This document shows, in pieces, positions 18,901-20,805 of a stretch of 20,805 nucleotides of DNA; the first letter of the stretch is position 1; each line of letters starts with the position of its first letter. Both the position numbers and the translations under genes were made by a program. The stretch covers positions 176,710 to 197,514 of the forward strand of contig NMRA01000102.1 of assembly GCA_002633005.1 (NCBI GenBank), given 5' to 3'. Below the pieces are notes generated by a model. It did no database searches, was not told the origin of the DNA, and saw nothing but the letters and a program-made list of their open reading frames with translations. Origin of the DNA: Phoronis australis. Lineage: Eukaryota; Phoronida; Phoronidae.

Positions 18901-20057
18901 ATATGGAATCCTATCACGGCAAAGAATATTTTGAGACCGATTTTATGAATATAAAAGGCATCATTTTATTTGTGTTTTTCCCAGCTATATAGGGCGAAAT
19001 ACGGCTTTTAGTTCTGGTTTTGTGATTGTGTTCTTTAGAGCTGTCTACACAAGACAAAATGAAACCGTATGAAGAAATTAACAGTAGCACTGAGGTGATG
19101 CTGGTAATACAATTTCGTATACCAGTAAGACTTCCGTATACGGCAATCGGATTCGTGAGCAGCGTGGCGTTAATAAATGACACCATGTATGGATCACCTC
19201 GTGTAGTAGCATAGTGTTGTTGAGAGATCATTTGCCGAAACCTTTATTTTCTCAATTTGTAATGATATGTACTGTCTTTAACAACATGCTTGTTTCATGG
19301 TAAGTTACAATCGATGTTTTGCTCTACCAACTCCCTTCAAACCTTGGACGTTCCCACTCATTCGTCCATAATCCTTTCCAGTTGCACTGGTCATCAACAA
19401 TCCCCCGGGGAGTAGTTAACCTAAGTGGCCTTCCTTGGCTGTGAGCCTGGTGTTGAAGCAGTATTTTTTATTTCAACCAACCCTCCCTCACTGACACAGC
19501 AAATGTGCCTTTCATGTACAATAAACATTCCTTAGGCCGGGAGCAGGTTAAATAAGGACGATCTTTGGTTCCGATCTGAAGTCTTTACAAAGACAAACTG
19601 AACAAAAGAGGCTAGTTACCATTATCAATTTTATCTTCAAGGAAAGCCGTCTTTGACAGTCGTGACTGATGCATCAAGTGGTGGGCGGCCATCTTTGCCA
19701 CCCACTGTTCAACCATCTGGTGACAATCCGTGCACAGACGGAAAAATCGACGCCATATTTACGGCAGAGGATGGTTTCACTTACGCATTTAGAGGTAAGG
19801 ATGTAGCTATCGTATAACTCTTTTATTTCGGCGAACGGAAGGAACTGGCAATAAAAGAAAACATCTCTCCAAGCGATTACTGTCATGGTGAATTCATATG
19901 ATTAAATATTATTGCAGGTCGTTATTACTATTTCTTGGACCCTTCGAACGGATTTATCTTTAAGAGGGCAATGGTTATTAAAGATGGATGGCCAGGATTA
20001 CCCAATAATATCGATGCAGCAATTGGAAATCTCAAAGGTCATACTTATTTCTTCAAG
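9842..20057 (+). CDS. Matrix metalloproteinase, furin-activated, MMP19/MMP28-like; six internal exons, partial at both ends
   Basis: Join 9842-9955, 11463-11563, 12083-12290, 18444-18605, 19642-19794, 19918-20057: 878 nt, 293 residues counting the split first Gly as residue 1. Every junction is GT..AG and the phases match throughout. Domain order is propeptide end (cysteine switch, Cys16), furin site (29-34), catalytic domain (about 39-195), hinge (196-225) and hemopexin start (Cys226 onward). Family knowledge: MMPs are zinc endopeptidases cleaving extracellular matrix and secreted proteins, and a furin site means activation in the secretory pathway. ALMAP, the GVNL segment before the active site and the short structural-zinc loop resemble MMP19/MMP28 as I recall them; this placement is inference. 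The signal peptide, most of the propeptide and the later hemopexin blades are not visible, so a membrane anchor cannot be judged. Introns are 1507, 519, 6153, 1036 and 123 bp. Confidence 0.93.
9956..10870. other. MMP intron (first part), no feature recognised
   Basis: Intronic sequence after donor 9956. Overlapping open frames of 86 and 66 aa near 10047-10366 have no domain and no supporting splice signals. Confidence 0.55.
10871..11190. repeat. 48-bp minisatellite, about 6.7 copies, with two hairpins per unit
   Basis: Units begin with ATGTCGCGAAGACAT at 10871, 10919, 10967, 11015, 11062, 11110 and 11158: period 48, one unit of 47 from a single-base deletion, last unit degenerate. Each unit carries two inverted repeats: ATGTC-GCGAA-GACAT (5-bp stem) and GCGATA-GCGT-TATCGC (6-bp stem), plus the palindrome ATGCAT. 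A more decayed relative (ATGTCTCGCGAAGACTTTCGAT) lies at 11290-11311. Because 48 is a multiple of 3, most of the array stays open and gives a spurious repeat protein. Confidence 0.95.
11191..11462. other. MMP intron tail
   Basis: Contains the decayed minisatellite relic near 11290 and a pyrimidine-rich tract before the acceptor at 11462. Nothing else seen. Confidence 0.5.
11463..11563 (+). CDS. MMP exon b: start of catalytic domain
   Basis: The acceptor is TTTCCCATTCAG at 11462 and the donor AAG|GTACGT at 11563/11564. It enters in phase 1 and leaves in phase 0. Residues 39-72 read [20 protein letters not shown] and then a helix ending in TKAFK. KW followed by LTYRV is the standard first beta strand of MMP catalytic domains (family pattern KWxKxxLTYRI), and the following segment is helix A, which leads into the VW of the next exon (FKVWA, family pattern F..W). 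With the furin site 8 residues upstream, this confirms the propeptide/catalytic boundary. No frameshift or stop is present. Confidence 0.93.
11564..12082. other. MMP intron, no feature recognised
   Basis: AT-rich intron of 519 bp between a GTACGT donor and a CCCCAG acceptor. No repeat family recognised. Confidence 0.7.
12083..12290 (+). CDS. MMP exon c: catalytic domain core, structural zinc and calcium sites
   Basis: The acceptor is TTTAACCCCAG at 12082 and the donor GAAG|GTGAGT at 12290/12291. It enters in phase 0 and leaves in phase 1. Residues 73-141 begin [13 protein letters not shown] and include [35 protein letters not shown]. The expected structural-zinc ligands are all present: His102, Asp104, His117 and His128. 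The [10 protein letters not shown] stretch matches the calcium-binding edge strand of the family. The loop between His117 and His128 is 11 residues apart rather than the 13 common in collagenases and stromelysins; MMP19 and MMP28 also have short loops here. A 226-nt open frame in another phase across this exon is only a shadow. Confidence 0.95.
12291..12838. other. Start of the 6.15-kb MMP intron
   Basis: Unique-looking sequence apart from the trinucleotide tract at 12436-12491. Open frames here on both strands read as poly-Cys or poly-Gln and are not genes. Confidence 0.6.
12436..12491. repeat. (TGC/TTG)n trinucleotide repeat
   Basis: Runs of TGC followed by TTG with a TGC and a TCG interruption, about 18 triplets. 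It is intronic, 146 bp after the exon c donor. Confidence 0.93.
13047..13286 (+). mobile_element. tRNA-derived SINE, copy 2, with 12-bp target duplication
   Basis: Flanked by exact 12-bp direct repeats TTCAAAACCCAG at 13035-13046 and 13287-13298. The B box is GGTTCGAGTCC at 13101-13111, inside a perfect GTGGG/CCCAC T-arm stem. The A-box region is TGTGGCCTTGTTGATAAGTG near 13055-13074. GCAGTG and CACTGC form an acceptor-like stem. The 3' part is non-tRNA and AT-rich at the end. It is related to the copy at 3592-3747. Confidence 0.88.
13320..13718. mobile_element. Fold-back MITE with arms of about 90-130 bp and ACTCGA motifs
   Basis: The left end GCCCGGTCTCCAATCTTT matches the reverse complement of the right end, GCCCGGTCTCTAATCTTT. 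The similarity continues for roughly 90 bp, including GCGAACT(C/T)AAGATAA, and more weakly beyond. It is flanked by CCAGG at 13315-13319 and 13719-13723. The centre has an 18-bp perfect palindrome AACTCGAAATTTCGAGTT (13511-13528), and ACTCGA recurs in both arms. No coding capacity; superfamily not determined. Confidence 0.82.
16575..16894. mobile_element. 320-bp hAT-like MITE (CAGTGGCGG type)
   Basis: The left end CAGTGGCGGATCTAGG and reverse-complemented right end CATAGGCGGATTTAGG form TIRs, followed by G-rich subterminal stretches (GGGGGGCC and GCCCCCCCC). It is flanked by GAATT at 16570-16574 and 16895-16899. CAGTGGCGGAT-type ends are a familiar hAT-derived repeat signature across animals. 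No transposase. Confidence 0.82.
17958..18094. repeat. Short palindromic-end repeat (MITE-like), copy 2 of family B
   Basis: It is the reverse complement of the repeat at 661-793, with TTCAGTAGACGCTAGGACC at its left end and GGTCCTAGCGTTACTGAA at its right end. It sits 20 bp inside the right end of the 2.2-kb element. It is either a nested MITE or a subterminal part of that element that also occurs on its own. Confidence 0.75.
18444..18605 (+). CDS. MMP exon d: active-site helix, Met-turn
   Basis: The acceptor is CTTGTCCACAG at 18443, with 6.15 kb of repeat-filled intron before it; the donor is TATG|GTTAGT at 18605/18606. It is phase 1 on both sides. Residues 142-195 contain [20 protein letters not shown]: the HExxHxxGxxH zinc site is His152, Glu153 (catalytic base), His156 and His162 (bases 18473-18505). 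The Met-turn is Met170 in ALMAP, where most MMPs have ALMYP; ALMAP is the form I recall from MMP19 and MMP28. The exon ends with the family's C-terminal helix, [14 protein letters not shown]. All residues needed for catalysis are intact, so this exon is not pseudogenised despite the adjacent transposons. Confidence 0.96.
18606..19641. other. MMP intron, no feature recognised
   Basis: 1036-bp intron between exons d and e. Open frames of 76 aa and 105 aa on the minus strand lack any signature. No repeat family recognised. Confidence 0.6.
19642..19794 (+). CDS. MMP exon e: hinge and start of hemopexin domain
   Basis: The acceptor is TTTATCTTCAAG at 19641 and the donor AGAG|GTAAGG at 19794/19795. 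It is phase 1 on both sides. Residues 196-225 form a hinge rich in Pro, Ser and Thr ([10 protein letters not shown], then [13 protein letters not shown]), of usual MMP length and a plausible O-glycosylation region. Cys226 (19731-19733) is where the first hemopexin cysteine is expected; in the family it pairs with a cysteine in the last blade. Blade I follows: [17 protein letters not shown], matching the family pattern C....DA....G..Y.FKG. The reading frame joins cleanly to exons d and f. Confidence 0.93.
19918..20057 (+). CDS. MMP exon f: hemopexin blade I end and blade II start
   Basis: The acceptor is ATTATTGCAG at 19917 and the donor TTCAAG|GTAAGA at 20057/20058. It enters in phase 1 and leaves in phase 0. 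Residues 247-293 read [10 protein letters not shown], then [17 protein letters not shown] and end HTYFFK. WxGLPxNIDAA is the blade-linking signature of MMP hemopexin domains, and YFFK begins the next G(D/N)xYW strand, which must continue in a downstream exon. I found no further hemopexin exon up to 20805, so the domain is truncated by the window edge, not by mutation. Confidence 0.93.
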
Positions 20058-20805
20058 GTAAGAGCAGCTGTTGAACATTAATTTCGGATGGTTGGTATGG
20101 GAGGTGGGAAAATGTTTGCACCCGCTTCTTGGTCAGCTACTTTAAATGGAGGGAAAAGCAAGCAATAGACTGAAATCCGAATTGGTGATTATTGGCATTG
20201 CCCCCACTTGAAAGATACCAGTGTGAACGGGGCATCTTTCTTTGCCATATAGAGGCTACTTTCAGGGTTCTCGCATTCTGAGTACCAGTGTGAACACTTG
20301 TCGCTGTAGAGTCCTCCAGTCATCGAAAACAGCAGCACTGAGTGCTAACCGGTAATCGAATCCGTGCCTCCGTCACGTGTGACAAGTCGGGCTTTACCGC
20401 TGGCTACCAGTGTGCTGCATACGTGCTCAACATGCAACAAATCTACGCGTGCACCAGAGTCGCATTTATGGTAAACAAACTTATTCCTGCATTCAACCTA
20501 TTATAAATAACAATGTGAAAATTGAGTCGCTTCAATAAACAGCAAAGATTGATGAGTCGACGTATTATTTTAATGTTTATTTTGGTTTTGAATTTGAAAT
20601 CCTGAGTTTCTCAGAATGGTCTGCATGTCGAATGCTCCTAGAATTGATTATTTTCTTGAAAAACAGAGATTTTGTTCCTGGAAAAACGAACTTTTAAGTT
20701 AAAATTTGCATGGAATCAAACACAATGAAAGCTAACTATTCCGCAACCTATAGGCAATATAGGTAAACGTGGTAAATTTGTTGAATAGAAGGCTCATGCA
20801 CTAGG
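20058..20805. other. MMP intron after exon f, running off the window
   Basis: No hemopexin exon is found here. TACCAGTGTG occurs three times (20218, 20283 and 20405), the last being part of the tRNA-like relic. The remainder is AT-rich and featureless. Confidence 0.6.
20332..20418 (-). repeat. tRNA-like relic or SINE head
   Basis: On the minus strand it starts GCAGCAC and ends GTGCTGC, a perfect 7-bp acceptor-like stem. In between are an A-box-like TAGCCAGCGGTAAAGCCC (20388-20405) and a B-box-like GGATTCGATTACC (20351-20363). Extra bases separate the T-arm from the acceptor stem and the T stem is only CGG/CCG, so it is not a working tRNA gene. It looks like a pseudogene or SINE head of a family different from the copies at 3592 and 13047. 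Confidence 0.5.

Noticed and set aside
18914-19231. 105-aa minus-strand open frame in the intron between exons d and e
   Set aside because: No domain, no neighbouring exons on that strand, and it lies within an intron of a well-supported gene.
20275-20320. Possible further hemopexin exon after TTTCAG at about 20265
   Set aside because: In the required phase 0 the translation has no hemopexin pattern and soon meets a stop in the alternative frames; no suitable donor follows.
20332-20418. Functional tRNA gene on the minus strand
   Set aside because: The T-arm is not adjacent to the acceptor stem, the T stem is only 3 bp and no clear anticodon arm can be drawn; kept only as a tRNA-like relic.

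Overview
This is eukaryotic, animal-type DNA: AT-rich and intron-rich, with GT..AG splice junctions, tRNA-derived SINEs, microsatellites and many small DNA-transposon remnants. The one gene I can support is a partial matrix metalloproteinase (MMP) on the + strand. The repeat content suits a (probably marine) invertebrate, but the sequence does not let me name a species.

Layout. (1) 1-9841 has no exon I can recognise. It holds a 21/17-bp minisatellite at the left edge, a 133-bp palindromic-end repeat (661-793), a complete 643-bp TA-flanked element (1331-1973), a CATA microsatellite followed by degenerate repeats and a SINE (3033-3747), a 261-bp terminal-inverted-repeat (TIR) element (6917-7177), and a 250-bp inverted-repeat segment (7219-7470). 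It is probably intron and/or 5' flank of the MMP gene. (2) 9842-20057 carries six consecutive internal MMP exons whose intron phases fit exactly (1,1,0,1,1,1,0). They encode 293 residues in order: the end of the propeptide with cysteine switch PRCGNPE, a six-residue furin site, a complete zinc catalytic domain with [11 protein letters not shown], a Pro/Ser/Thr-rich hinge, and the first part of a hemopexin domain. (3) 20058-20805 is intron with a minus-strand tRNA-like relic. The rest of the hemopexin domain lies beyond the right edge.

The catalytic domain looks most like the MMP19/MMP28 group: it has ALMAP where most MMPs have ALMYP, and a short loop before the third structural-zinc histidine. 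It combines this with an MMP28-type furin site. The likely product is a secreted zymogen activated by a furin-like convertase in the secretory pathway.

The most striking structure is the 6.15-kb intron 12291-18443. It is a nest of transposons: a 660-bp TA-flanked element split by a 2.6-kb hAT-like element and by a 2.2-kb TIR element. The hAT-like element is itself split by a SINE and a fold-back MITE. The 2.2-kb element contains a 320-bp hAT-like MITE and a second copy of the 133-bp repeat. Target duplications at most junctions give the relative order of insertion. A 48-bp, seven-copy minisatellite with two hairpins per unit lies in another MMP intron (10871-11190). I found no novel multi-gene system; what is new-looking here is the transposon stratigraphy and several unclassified repeat families.
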